The position numbers and the translations under genes were made by a program. From Pogona vitticeps (lineage: Eukaryota; Chordata; Lepidosauria; Squamata; Agamidae), in contig NC_135786.1 in assembly GCF_051106095.1 (NCBI RefSeq), positions 91,644,501 through 91,708,500 of the forward strand: a stretch of DNA of 64,000 bases. The letters run 5' to 3'. Shown here in pieces: positions 12,301 through 23,675 of the stretch (position 1 is its first letter; every line of letters starts with the position of its first letter). Under the pieces are notes generated by a model that was not told the DNA's origin, made no database searches, and saw only the letters and a program-made list of their open reading frames with translations.

Positions 12301-14126
12301 GAGCTCTCCAGGGTCTCAGATGAGAGCACTTTCCCAGCACATAATGTACTGGTTGATGTTTTTAACATGTGATGGCAGGTATTAACATAGTGACATAGGG
12401 AGCACAGGGAAATATATCACATATTCGACATTTGTGGAGCAGTCTGGCATGATCTATTCCCCCGGCGATCACATGATGCATGGGGAATTGACCTCCATCC
12501 TGAACCAGATCTGTGCCCAGGCTGGACCTTCTTGGTCCAGTAGCAGAACTATTGTTTTTTAGGGTCAAGCTGGGGTGATTCCTCAGCAGACAGAAGGGTT
12601 GCTTAAAGGCAGATCGCTCCTTGCAAAGCGATCCTTTCCAGTGCAATGAGCTGTTTGCCTTTCTGATCATCTGGTCGCACCTTATTTCATCCTTCCATTG
12701 CCCAAGGTGCTCTTAGACCACACATATAATAAAGTCTTAAATGTGTTTGAGAGCATTGGTATAACTTGTGTAATACCTTAAAGGTGGGGCCAAACATGCA
12801 TTTATGATCCCTCCCCCACCCCATGAATATATAAAAAAGGACTATCATTAACTAGATCTAGTTACCGTACTTTTCAACATTAACTCTAGTGTGACTCATT
12901 TTTAGTATTAACAAAACCAAGATTCATATGTCAGATGATCTCATCTGGAATCCATTAACAGTAAAAGTTTAAAGCTCTTTTTTTTGAAACTGTACTATTC
13001 TGAGTGTGCCATGCCTGTCCCTCTCTTACATTTGTTTTAAAACAGAGTGCTTGCATTGTTTGAAAAAGTAATATTTCTTTTATGGGTAAACAAAAGCCAT
13101 TCTCTTAGAAAAAGGAGAATGAGTAAGTGGATGGACCATTGAGAATAATTTATATTGCTAAACTGGAACATCTAGCAACCACTTCAGAAAAAGGTCAGAT
13201 GCTTTCCCAAGTTTTCCTGGAAATTCCTGGCACCACTGAGCAGATGACTGAGCCTGAGGACATAACTAGAAGAGTCACTATTGGAGTCATCCATATTTTT
13301 GAGTCAAAATACCTGGAGTGGTGATGTCATAATTTAATATAGCAGGTTTTCTTTTCTTAATCTAAAAATCACATAGGCAAATCCTTTCAAAGAAGGAAAA
13401 AGATTAGAGAATCCTATTTTGGAGTTTTTGCAGCCTCACCTGCTGCCTTTAGTAGATTTGGCTGGGAGAGCCCTTTCTGGGCTGAAGCGGCTGTCAATCG
13501 ATCTAGCACTAACCAATTGTTCCTTCCTGCCTCTGATTTCAAAAAGAGCCCCGCCTCTCTGCCGAGAGCTTTTTCCCTCTCCTGTTGGAAGCAATGAGTC
13601 TGTTCACCTGTAAGTAAAGCAAACGGTTTCCATTCTTTCTACCGTTAATGTCTCAGAGTGAATTATTGAGACTGTTAAGTGCCAGTTAATGAGAAAGAGG
13701 GGTGGAGTGCTCTGGAGAACTGGTAGATATTCTGCATTTTGAAATACTGCACTTTGGCTGCACAGCTAGAGGAATTTAATCAAAGTTTAAAACTCTGCAA
13801 CATCCCAGACTGTCAAATCAAAAGGATACAGAACATTTTGAGTTAGCTGGTTAACATTGCTAATGTTTTGGAACAATTTCTCAGTTGCAGCAAGGGTGGA
13901 TTTTCAAGAGTACACATTATAAGAATGGGATGTGTTCCAGAATGTTAATACATAATAAGTGCAGCACCAAATGCAGAACTAGGTTTTAACACTCCATAGG
14001 AATAGTTTGAGCTCATATTGGTATTGTTGTTGACCTTGGGGGTCATGACTGGTGCTAGCTGGATTAAGGCCTTTCAGGGTCCTGAACAAGAGTATCACTA
14101 GGTTAGTTGTGAGGCTAATTTAGGTT
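9353..14126. other. Intergenic sequence, nothing recognised
   Basis: About 4.8 kb with no repeat ends or exons recognised. The longest open frames (9,640-9,963 minus, 107 codons; 12,362-12,670 minus, 102 codons; 10,995-11,285 minus) have no family wording. A CTTTCTTT run lies near 11,690-11,706. Confidence 0.4.
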
Positions 14127-14236
14127 AATTAGGTCACAGGTGTCAAAAGCAAGGCCCGCGGGCCAAATCCGGTCCCCCAGACCTCGACTGATGGCCCGTG
14201 GAGCTGCCGCCAGCCTTGCAGCCTCCCCCCCTTTTC

Positions 14237-14284
14237 TTTTCAATGAATTTACTCCGTGCCTGCACGGAGTAAATTCATTGAAAA
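14237..14284. repeat. Near-perfect 48-bp palindrome inside the hAT element
   Basis: Arms 14,237-14,259 and 14,262-14,284 are exact reverse complements around a 2-bp spacer (CT). The arm begins TTTTCAATGAATTTACTCCG. It can form a 23-bp hairpin. Confidence 0.95.
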
Positions 14285-14833
14285 AATGGCTCAAGTTAAC
14301 AAGGCTACGTCCTCCTTCCGATTGGCTGTGGCGCTGTCACTCCTTTCCTCTCCCTCCGCCCCCCCGCTCCCCCTCCCTCCCTCCCTCCCGTGCCTGTTCC
14401 TCGCTCGCTCTCGGCCTGAGGCGAGAGCCGTTCCCAAGGCCGTGCGAGGAGGGGGCTCCGCGCCGCCTCTGTCACCCCGAGGGGAAGGGAAGGGAAGGGG
14501 AGCGGTGGGAGTTCCTGGCCGGGCTCCGAGGCGGAGGGAGGAGATGCTGGGGGGACGCAGGAGGCAGCGGCCAGCGCGGCCCTGAGGAGAGGGAGAGAAG
14601 AGGGAACGCAGAGCGATGCGCCAGCCCGGTTGGGTAACGTTGGAGGCGGCCGTTCAACCCAGCCGCGGAGAGAAGGGAGGGAGGGCGGGAGGGCTGGCTG
14701 GTTGCTCGCTTCCCTTCCCTTCCCTTCCCTGACGTTCCGTTCTCTCTCTTGCTCGATTGGAATGCCTGAGGATTTGAAAGGACCGAAGAAGGCTTTTTTT
14801 TGCGAGATCCAAGCAGAGTTGCATATACTAAAT

Positions 14834-14834
<1 letters not shown>

Positions 14835-14897
<63 letters not shown>

Positions 14898-15017
14898 GAC
14901 CCCGGCACTTTCCCTTCCTTCACACACACATACGCATTCTCTTCCTTCCTGTAACTCTCTCTGTCTCTCTCTCTCTCTTTCTCTCTCACACACACAGAAC
15001 CCGGCATTTTCTCTTCC

Positions 15018-15050
<33 letters not shown>

Positions 15051-15052
15051 TC
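14835..15052. repeat. (CT)n and (CA)n microsatellite cluster
   Basis: (CT)n from 14,835 to 14,864 passes straight into (CA)n to 14,893. Further CT and CA runs lie at about 14,955-14,996 and 15,021-15,049. All are inside the hAT element. Confidence 0.95.
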
Positions 15053-15187
15053 TCTTCCTTCCTTTTCCCACCAAGCCGGATGGGGTCCTTGCAAGGCCAT
15101 CAGTACAGATACAACCGGCCCTTTGATGGGGACCAAACTGCTGATGCGGCCCCCGATGAATTTGAGTTTGACACCCCTGAATTAGGT

Positions 15188-15489
15188 GAATTGTGTGGAA
15201 GCAGGAAGAGGTGATTTCCATCAAGACCACAGTAACTGCAAATCCTTATAACCCTGAAGCTGGGAGGGCAATAAAACCGTTTCCCCTGCAATTAGCTATA
15301 GAAAGAATTATCCTTTTCTAGTGCTTATTGAAAGGATGGCGATTTCCACCTGGGGAACACTGACAATGGACATTTATTTAAATATGGTTACATATCTGCC
15401 AGAGATTTCCCTGTCAAACATGGGGAGGTTGTGGAGTAGGCAGGAAAGCTGTTGCATGTGTTCCCTAGCTTTCTTTACAGATTCTTTAA
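15188..15489. other. Short intergenic stretch, nothing recognised
   Basis: About 300 bp between the hAT element and the following SINE, with no repeat or gene recognised. Confidence 0.4.
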
Positions 15490-15716
15490 GAGCCTCGTGG
15501 CACAGTGGTTAAACCGCTGTATTGCAGCTAAAACTGTGCTCACGACCTGGGGTTCAAATCCCAGGTAGCCGGCTCAAGGTTGACTCAGCCTTCTATCCTT
15601 CCGAGGTCGGTAAAATGAGTACCCAGCTCGTTGGGAGGGGGCAATGTGTAGCCTGTATAATTAAATTATAAACCGCCCAGAGAGTGCTTGAAGCGCTATG
15701 GGGCGGTATATAAGCA
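15490..15716 (+). mobile_element. tRNA-derived SINE
   Basis: The tRNA-like head GAGCCTCGTGGCACAGTGGT is followed by the B-box-like GGGGTTCAAATCCC. The conserved body contains GACTCAGCCTTCTATCCTTC and GGTCGGTAAAATGAGTACCC, and the end contains GGGGCGGTATATAAGCAGC. A second copy of the same family lies on the minus strand at 63,276-63,456. This family differs from the Sauria SINE at 23.7 and 57.9 kb. Confidence 0.8.
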
Positions 15717-17535
15717 GCACGCTTTTTATGCTTTGCTTTATATGAACAAAGTATGCCTTCATGGGGCTTACATCTCTTTCTTATGTAGGAACCCATGGTG
15801 CCCGTTCTTCTTAGATAACTATGGCCTGAAGAAGATAATAGTACCTGCAGAGCCAGAATTACTTGGTAAGTTCATAATGCCATGATTGCCTAACTAAACA
15901 AGCACGCCAGTTTTAAATGGAAAAGCATCTGGGTTATCAGCTACACTAATGGTCTCTACATACAGCATGATGAATGTCCAGGACTGTGGCCAGAAGACAG
16001 AAGTGGAGAAGTGTCATCAGTATAAAAGACACAGGCAGAAGTTGCTTTGAAACCATAATTGTTCCAGAAAAGAAATAAAGTAGATTTCAAAGGACAAGGA
16101 AGAAATGATTTTGCTTATTGCCATTAGGTAAGAGGATTACTATACGTATCTATTCATGAATGCAGCTATTCATTTTGCTAATATGATAGCAGTAGAATGC
16201 ATCAGGTTGATACCTACATAGTCAGTTTGTTTGTGTTCATTATAATCCAAATTCATGATCACAAAATGGTGCCTTTCTCTAAGCAGTCTCAGGTATTAAG
16301 TTTCAAATGTTCTCTGAAAGAAACCAGCATATGAGCTCCATAAACAACATATGGTATTTCATTACTTTAATATAGCAACATACAGTAAATGCAGTCCAGC
16401 TTAAGTTAATTTCATTCTAATGAACAGGAAACGTAATAGTTCGGTCTCTTGTGGCTTGATTCTGCATGGGTAAATCAGACCATACGGCCCTGCAGATATA
16501 CCACTCAACCTACTTAACCAGGCAGAAGTGGTCCATAGTACAGATGACTATTCCCGTCCCCCTCCAAAAGGGCCCTCAAGAAATCATAGATCAGGAAAGT
16601 ATTTGTCAATTGGCCTGTCACTGAACTATTCATGAATGTAATGTGCAATATCATGTCTGTCAATCTCCTCCTCATCAGTAGTTGTCCAAGATAAGATAAA
16701 AGTATGTCCAAGAGAATACTTGGGGATACCATACAGGTCTGTGGTCCTTATAGCTGAAACAGAGTAAAACAAAACAAACTGATGTTCGTAGATACAAATA
16801 TGTCGTTTTCATGGATTTCATGGGAAAAGGAGGAAATCAAGTGGCAACGTTTAGCGCAACTGTATACATTGCACACAATGTAGAATGAGGCACTCTAGTC
16901 TACTGAGAAACAGCCCAATGGAATCAATGGCATTTGGAAGAAAACAATCCACACTTTTTAAAGGAAGGAAGACATTCTGGTAGTAATAATGCACACACAC
17001 CCCCGTGTATATACATGCATGTGTTTCTGTTTGTGGGTAGATGCGCCATACATGCAGAAGCAAGAGGTCATGAAGAATTATAACATGTGCAGAAACATGT
17101 TGTGTTGTGATGTTGTTTTATAAAAGGCTTTTTTTAAATAAAGAAATACCCAAAGAAGAAAAAGAATTTGGTTTAGTGGATAATAGCTGTAGAAACTGAT
17201 CCACCACACTGTTTTGTGTTGTCTGCAAGTTAAGCAATTGCAATAGGGATGAAGCATGTTGACGGCTAAAATCTATTGGTTAATTATGCCATCATAAGTA
17301 CAATTACATAAACTGCAGCAATGAATTGCTGCTAGTTGGTAAGTCACTGGTAAGTCAGTACAAGAGATACAGGCAGCAACTAATTAATTAGCAGCAATTT
17401 ACTGCAAAAAATTATGTCATAGCACTTACTAGCATAACTAACCAATAAGATTCTGGCCATTGATAAGCTTCATCAATACTACAATCACTTAACATGAGAA
17501 AGATCCATAGCTTTATTAAACCCTGTCCTGCAGAA
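15717..17535. other. Intergenic sequence, nothing recognised
   Basis: AT-rich, no repeat family or exon recognised; short open frames only. Confidence 0.4.
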
Positions 17536-17537
17536 TA

Positions 17538-19230
17538 CAGTGGTGCCTCGCATAGCGACGTTAATCCGTTCCAGATTAATCGTCACTATGTGAAAACATA
17601 GCTAAACGGAACAGAAAAAGCCATAGGAACGCATTAAACTTTGTTTAATGCATTCCTATGGAGGATAAACTCACCGTTCAGCGATGTTCCTCCATAGGGG
17701 CGGCCATTTTCGGTGCCTCTAAAGTGAGACAGCACAGCGGGTCGCCATTTTGGAACCGCCGACCAGCTGACCGAAAATGGGGCCTTTGGCATTTTCCCCC
17801 AGCTGAGTGGCGGGAGCTTCAAAGCCCCGCCGCTCAGCTGGGGGAAAATGTCGGCAGTCGGCGGTGGCTTTTGATGGACCCCAAAGCCACCGCCGACCGC
17901 CGACATTTGCCTTCCAAGCTCTCAAAGGGCTTCCCCCACACACATTGGAGAAAGCCCTTTGAGATCTCGGAAGGCTCTCGGCGGCGGCGGGGACAGGGTA
18001 GGGGGTGTCCGGATGGCTTCCAGGCGAAGCACTGGAAGCCATTCGGAACCCCCCTGCCCCCGCCACCGCCGCTTGGAGCCGCCCCGCGCCTGGCCAGCGC
18101 GTCCGAGAGGCGGTGGAGAAGCCTTCCCCCGAGGCCTCTCGGATGCGCTGGCCGCGAAAATGCTGGCCAGCGTGACCGAGCGGTGGCGGCGGAGCCTTCC
18201 CCCTCCTCCCGCCTCTGCCCGATCCACCCCTCACCCTCATCTCCGCCGCCGCCGCTGGGTTTCGGAAGCCGCTTCCAAAGCCCAGCAGCGGCGGCGGAGA
18301 AGGGGGTGAAGGGTAGGGAGGAGGGCAGCCGGGATCCGCCCCCCGGCCAGCTTCCCCTTCCATGGTCGGACTCTCAGGAGTCCGGCCATGGCTGGGGTAA
18401 CCGGCCGGGGGGCGGATCCAAGCCCCTACCGCCGCCACCGCTGCTTGGAACCGCCCCCTGGCCAGTTCCCCTTGCATGGTCGGATCCGACCATGCAAGGG
18501 GAACCGGCCGGGGAGGCGGATCCTAGCCCCGGATGCCTGAAAGGCATCCGGACCCCTGCCGCCGCTGCCGCCGCTTGGATCCGCATCGTGGCCAGCTACC
18601 CCATTCATGGTCGGACTCCTGAGAGTCCGACCATGGCGGGGGTAGCCGGCCGTGGGGCGGATCCAAGCGGCAGCAGCGGCGGCAGGGGTCCGGATGCCTT
18701 TCAGGCATCTGAAGGGGAATCCCGGCGGTGGCCTCGGAAGGACCCTTCGGAAGGGTCCTTCCGAGGCTACCGCCGGCATTTTCCCCCAGCTGAGCGGCAG
18801 GGCTCCCACTCAGCTTGGGGAAAATGCCCCCTCCAAAGGGGAATCCCGGCGGTGGCCTTGGAACGACCTTTCGGAAGGGTCCTTCCGAGGCTACCACCGG
18901 CATTTTCCCCCAGCTGAGCAGCGGGGCTCCCGCTCAGCTAGGGGAAAATGCCCCCTCCGAAGGGGAATCCCGGCGGTGGCCTTGGAACGACCCTTCAGAA
19001 GGGTCCTTCCGAGGCTACTGCCATCATTTCCCCCCAGCTAAGCAGCAGGAGCGGTCCTTTGGAGGCTCCTGCCGCACAGCTGGGGAAAAATGGGGCCTAT
19101 GGGGAAAACATCGCAAAGCAATTTTTCCCCATAGGCAACATCGCAAAGCGATGGCAAAAGCAATTGCTTTTTTGCCATCGCTATGCGGATTCATCGTTAA
19201 CCGGGGCACTCATTAAACGAGGCACCACTG
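17538..19230. mobile_element. 1.7-kb GC-rich palindromic Tigger-like (Tc1/mariner) element
   Basis: Ends CAGTGGTGCCTCG and CGAGGCACCACTG are perfect 13-bp inverted repeats flanked by TA on both sides (17,536-17,537 and 19,231-19,232), the target duplication of Tc1/mariner and pogo/Tigger elements. The subterminal wording GTTAATCCGTTCC resembles the miniature at 36,053-36,433 (TTTAATCCATTCC). The interior is GC-rich and built from stacked palindromes such as CATTTTCCCCCAGCTGAG with its complement, and GGTCGGATCCGACC. No transposase wording is present; the 419-codon open frame (17,658-18,917) is compositional. Likely non-autonomous. Confidence 0.88.
18777..19080. repeat. Tandem array of ~124-bp units inside the Tigger-like element
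   Basis: Units start at 18,777, 18,901 and about 19,025 with CATTTTCCCCCAGCTGAGC or a variant. Each full unit holds a CAGCTGAG/CTCAGC hairpin, GGGGAATCCCGGCGGTGG, and the palindrome-like GGAAGGGTCCTTCC. A partial unit lies in front (from about 18,710). Confidence 0.85.
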
Positions 19231-19232
19231 TA

Positions 19233-20600
19233 CAGCTGTACAGCCACTGGACCAAGATCTACCGTTTATAGAACTTGGAGATTGAATCTCTACATTTACT
19301 CTACATTTAGTAGAGTAACCCCATTGCAATCAATGGGAGAAGTTATGCTAGTCACAGCTAACTGAACTCCAATTCATTTCAAAGGGTCTGTTCCAAGAGT
19401 GACTGCATCTGGAATAGGACCATTGACTTGCGGCTGCTTTGGACATCAGAGGCCAAATTCGGAAGAAGATTCTCAAAAGACATGACTGATTTGGGCATAC
19501 AAAAAGACATGAAACATACCAATACCCAAAGAATGCTGAACATATGTACATATTAGTAACGTATGAGATTATAATATCAACTTGATAACATGACAATAGG
19601 CACATGGATTATTGGAATTATATAAAATATGCTTAGCTCTAGGTGACTAAGTATGCTCCATCCACTTTGAATTAGTATTATCTTACCTGCTTAGTAAGAT
19701 ACTCAATTAATATCTTAGCACGTTTTTCCATCTATATTTCAATGATCCAGGCTCTAGATGAATAGCATAGTATATTCATACTTGGAAGGCATTCACCTGT
19801 GAAAAGGTGTAGGAAGCAAACACAAAATGAATGGTACACCTTTTGTTACTCATTGAGAAAGAAAAGCTGTCTAGAACAATTTGTCCTTTAATGGCTGTTT
19901 TAGCTCAAAAGAGACCCTGAAGTGAAGAATAAACAAACTGTCAGAGGAACAGCGAGAAAGTCTCTTAAGATCAAGGTTAAGGTTCATTGGTACAACTGCT
20001 CTGAGGCAAAACATTACCACATCTTGGAATCATCTTGGCATATTGATGAATGCAAAGGTACAGATGTAGTGGCTTTTCTTGTTGATAGTTCTGCATGCCT
20101 TAAACATATCACTATGTTTTTAAAATATCTATATGATTACGATTCCAAGAGAAAAGGTAATATTTTATAGAAATGAAGGCTGAGTCTCTGCAGGAGAATT
20201 CAACCAAGGTTGAAAAACTGGAACAAAAAAACTATCAAAAGTACTGGTACTGCTTTAATGTGGTTTTTCTCACAAATGTGTACTCACATCTCTTATATGG
20301 TTTAACTCAAATTATTGCCATTCAGTATTTGAAAGCTAGCATACTGAAATATCACAGATCTCAAAACGTCTTTTCTTTTTAACCTGTTGTCTAATGAGAG
20401 ATTCTCCTTTACATACAGTCATTCTCCACTACTGGATCCTTTCATGAAAAAAGCCACTCTGAAATGTTAGGTGGAACATCTTAACCTTAGCTTGTATAGG
20501 AAAATATAGTTGTGGTTAAAAAAGAATGACCATCTTTTTGCACAAAGAGTGTATCTGATTTCATTTATTAATGTTTAGCTTGATACTTAGTGTGGTGTAG
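19233..20600. other. Intergenic sequence, nothing recognised
   Basis: AT-rich. The open frame 19,922-20,170 (82 codons) was read for family wording and none was found. Confidence 0.4.
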
Positions 20601-20629
20601 TGGCTACAGTGAGGAACTAAGACTCAGTG

Positions 20630-21395
20630 TGAAGGACAAAAGGCTAGTGTGCCGTCCTCGGCAGAGGATAGACAAGAGGAGACATTCAGATGTATAGAGG
20701 GGGAGCTCATAAAGATAGAGGAAGATGAAGGGAAGGGGGAAAGGCGATAGAGATATGCTTAGCGGAAGACAAGGAGGGAGACAAAGGGGAGGAGCAAGAT
20801 CTGATATTATGGGAGGAGGTTATAAAGGAGGGAGGAGATGCATGAGAATTTAGAGTGGAAACGGACACAAAAGAGAGAAACAGGAGAGATGGTGCAAATA
20901 GATGGTGTGGACAAACCAGCTAGCAAGGTCTGAGATCTGTTGAGAGAATTTCCAAATCTCAAAACGGGAGGAGGATTGCTACCAGACCTTGCCTCTCCCA
21001 GAGGTGATGGGAGGGTGGTGAAGCCAGTAGAATGGATGGTCGTGGTTTACCCCGCAATCAAAGTGGAGGGAGGAAGGTGATCCGTCCCAGTCCCTCCTGC
21101 AACAACCCACCCCAAGAGGGGGATTGGGTGAGGCACCCGTGCTGTGGGACGGTGTGTGCTGTGAGGAGTACCCCAATGAGACCAATGACCGACCGCAAGC
21201 GCTTTGGTCCAGCCCCAATGTGAGGAGTGAAATATTTGCACCAGAGTCAAAGATACTGAGTTATAAAATGATTCCGGAATTAAGCTGTTTTGATCTGTTT
21301 AATCTTGTTAACCCAGAAGCTGATGAGAATAAAGTTGTTGAACAGTTCAAACCGCTTCCGTCTCTCATTCCCGCCAAAATGAAGGAACCGTCACC
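20630..21395 (+). mobile_element. Candidate LTR-retroelement fossil, 3' part, copy 1
   Basis: Shares order and wording with the minus-strand copy at 35.2-35.9 kb. In both, GGAAGGTGATCCGTCC-like sequence is followed by a purine-rich run and then TGGGTGAGGCACCC. Farther on come an AATAAA signal and a CCCGCCAAAA end. That layout (internal end, polypurine tract, LTR with polyadenylation signal) suggests the 3' end of an LTR retroelement, but no gag, protease or reverse transcriptase wording was identified, so the family is unassigned. It is degraded and appears old. Confidence 0.45.
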
Positions 21396-21462
21396 AATTT
21401 TAGAAGAACCCAATCACACTCAGCAAACTAGTGTTCAGTTCCCCTGCTCTGCTATGGAAACT

Positions 21463-21465
<3 letters not shown>

Positions 21466-21529
<64 letters not shown>
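21466..21529. repeat. (TG)n microsatellite
   Basis: About 32 uninterrupted TG units. Confidence 0.98.
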
Positions 21530-21531
<2 letters not shown>

Positions 21532-21789
21532 GTGGTAAAACCACTCTTTAAATACCTCATTTACCTTGAAAACCCTATTAGAGTCTGTATAAGTCAGTTC
21601 TGATTTGTCAGCACATAACAACAGGCCCTGTTTTAGCGTGTTTGCACTGTAAACTTTCATGTCAACTTCACGCAGAAGAATATCCATGCCAACGTTTTGG
21701 TGTATCGATCATTTAATTTAACTTAATTTCAAACCTCACATTTTACAATTCTACTTCCCCCCCCAAAAAATCCTATTTACTTACTCTTT

Positions 21790-22215
21790 TGTTTATTTAA
21801 AATATTTTAACCCTACCTTTCTCCTTGAAAAGGACCCAAGGCAGCTGACATCATTAACAAGACAATATTTAAAAGCTAGCAACAATAGAGATACAAATAT
21901 TTTAAAAGACTTAAACAAATATGGTTTGAAAAGTGGTACATAAAATCAATGCTAAAACACATTTAGAAGCAACAAGACACAACAATTAATTTTAAAAAGC
22001 CCTCTCCAACAGTAGCCAATAAGCCTACCTGAAAAGAAAGGTCTTTGTCTGCCTGCAGAAAGAGATCAAATATGGGGCCAGCCTGGCCTCCCATGGGAGG
22101 GAGCTACAGAGTCTGGAAGCAGCAACAGAGAAAATCCTCTCCCTTGTCTCAATGAAACACACTTGTGAGGACAGTGGAATTGGAAGAAGGGCCTCCCTTG
22201 ATGATCTTATATGTC
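21790..22215. mobile_element. LINE-tail-like interspersed repeat, second copy
   Basis: Same order of blocks as 3,855-4,330: CCCTACCTTTCTCCTTG, GACCCAAGGCAGCTGAC, an A-rich stretch, CCTGAAAAGAAAGGTCTTTG, and then GGCCTCCCATGGGAGGGAG. This copy runs further into the body (GTGAGGACAGTGGAATTGG). Clade uncertain. Confidence 0.55.
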
Positions 22216-22229
22216 TTATATGTCTAGAA

Positions 22230-22365
22230 CAGTAGTTCCCAAACTTGGGTCCCTAGATGTTCCTGGACTACAACTCCCAGAAATCCAGGCCAGCACAGAC
22301 AGTGATGAAGGCTTCTGGGAGTTTTAGTCCAAGAACATCTGTTGACCCAATGTTGGGAACCACTG
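22230..22365. mobile_element. hAT miniature transposon (136 bp)
   Basis: Ends CAGTAGTTCCCAAACTTGGG and, on the other strand, CAGTGGTTCCCAACATTGGG. Perfect 8-bp target duplications GTCTAGAA lie at 22,222-22,229 and 22,366-22,373. The whole element is close to an inverted repeat (TGGACTACAACTCCCAGAA against TTCTGGGAGTTTTAGTCCA). Confidence 0.93.
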
Positions 22366-22373
22366 GTCTAGAA

Positions 22374-22754
22374 CATGGAACTCTCATGAAATACCTAAAA
22401 CAATGGCACAATTCAGATACAGTTTGGTGTCACTTGAATGAACAGCAGCAAGCCTTGAGCTTGTACGCATCAAGTCTCTTCTTTGGCACAGCCATAAGAA
22501 AGAGGTTGGAAGCTTTGAATTAATCAGAATTTCTGTTATATAGTGCCTCAGACTACTGACTAAAGTATAGTTTGTTGAAACAAGATAAAATCAGAAAACA
22601 TAGTTTCATCCTGGCTTGTTTCGAGAAATCCTAGTTTATTCTTTTTCTGTAAGCATAGCTAGTTGGGTCCTAGCTGTACTCCCTCTGGAAGAATAATTAG
22701 CCTTGGGCAAGTTACAGAGTTCCATAGTGCTCCAGAGAAGGGAGTGGTAAACCT
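22374..22754. other. Short unannotated stretch
   Basis: No repeat ends or exons recognised between two hAT miniatures. Confidence 0.4.
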
Positions 22755-22762
22755 TTTCTGAG

Positions 22763-23022
22763 TAGAGAGGCACATAAACACCAGTTTAGTGCAGTTCATT
22801 TAGTGGCTACACAGCTGATCCACAGTTTGGCACCCCACCCAGCCCCCTCCAGTGGGCACCCACTTGGAAGCAGTACCCCAGCTTCCCTGCCCTGCCTCCT
22901 CTGTGTGCTGCCCCTGAGGGGGCGCCTGCTGGAGGGGGCAGGGCACCAAACCAAGGATCAGCTTTGCAGCCAATTAACGAATCACACAAAACTACTAAAC
23001 CGGTGGTTCGTGCCCATCTTTA
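22763..23022. mobile_element. Foldback hAT-like element, TAGAGATGGG family, copy 1
   Basis: The left end TAGAGAGGCACATAAACACC and the complement of the right end (TAAAGATGGGCACGAACCAC) pair. Inner arms also pair (CAGCTGATCCACAGTTTGG against CCAAACCAAGGATCAGCT). Perfect 8-bp target duplications TTTCTGAG lie at 22,755-22,762 and 23,023-23,030. No coding capacity. Confidence 0.88.
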
Positions 23023-23030
23023 TTTCTGAG

Positions 23031-23674
23031 TACTCTGTGCACAGAAAACCTTGAAAGGGGTTGCGATACATTGTAATCCACTGGATCATGTGTTGTTGTT
23101 AATAGTTTAGCATAGATAGGTAGGGACAGGAGATGGATATTTCTAGTTTCTTCCTTGTGATGTGCACCATGAGGAGGAGAGACAAACGGGGAGTATTTGG
23201 CCCCAGCTCTAACTCATGCAGTGTTAAGTCATAGTATACAGTATAGTGCTGAACTACAACTTAGCACAGAAATAGGCAATGCCTGGGGCTGAATCTAATA
23301 TATCAGGGTTCACAGCAGATCCTGCTACTTTTTTAAAGCAAAGTACATGCTTCTATTCCTGTAGCATTCTTTTAGACGCAGAATTGTTCTTCTGCTTCTA
23401 AATAACATGCATATGACATCATCTCAAAATGGATGGGCCCAAGAGCATTTTGGCTCTCTCACGGGCCTTGGCACACTGCTCCCACACAACTGAACATTTC
23501 TAATCAAAAATGATAACGTATACTCTGAAGCCAGTTATATACTTACAATTCCGGTTACAGTTATTTAGGAAATACCTTTTATCGGTCTAAAACAAGACGT
23601 GGGGGGCTATATTTAAATGGCAAAGCCTCCTCCAAACCTTCTGAGCGCATGGTTTACTATTTGGGGATCAATAT
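23031..23674. other. Intergenic sequence, nothing recognised
   Basis: No repeat or gene recognised. Confidence 0.4.
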
Positions 23675-23675
23675 G

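Larger units (their letters stand above)
14135..15179. mobile_element. GC-rich non-autonomous hAT transposon with internal palindrome
   Basis: The left end CACAGGTGTCAAA pairs with the right end, whose complement begins CAGGGGTGTCAAA (11 of 13 bases). Perfect 8-bp target duplications AATTAGGT lie at 14,127-14,134 and 15,180-15,187. The 1,045-bp interior holds a CCCGCGGGCC stretch next to the left end, a 23-bp-arm palindrome (14,237-14,284), a GC-rich block and several (CT)n/(CA)n runs. No transposase is encoded; the open frames of 100-250 codons are composition artefacts. Confidence 0.9.

Noticed and set aside
14140-15230. Open frames of 100-252 codons on both strands
   Set aside because: Inside a hAT element; the translations are Ser-Leu, His-Thr and Cys-Val runs from CT and CA microsatellites.
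15490-15560. tRNA gene
   Set aside because: The A- and B-box-like head belongs to a SINE with a long conserved body and a second copy at 63.3 kb. It would not fold as a functional tRNA. The same applies to the heads at 2.5, 9.2, 23.7 and 58.1 kb.
17658-18917. 419-codon open frame on the + strand
   Set aside because: Lies wholly inside the GC-rich Tigger-like element, overlaps long open frames on both strands, and its residues are low-complexity Pro/Gly/Arg/Ser from palindromes and tandem units. Stop-poor because of GC content.
19922-20170. 82-codon + frame
   Set aside because: Reads like ordinary sequence without family wording; no splice or promoter context.
21466-21529. Regulatory Z-DNA element
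   Set aside because: A long (TG)n run alone is common in vertebrate DNA; nothing nearby ties it to a gene.
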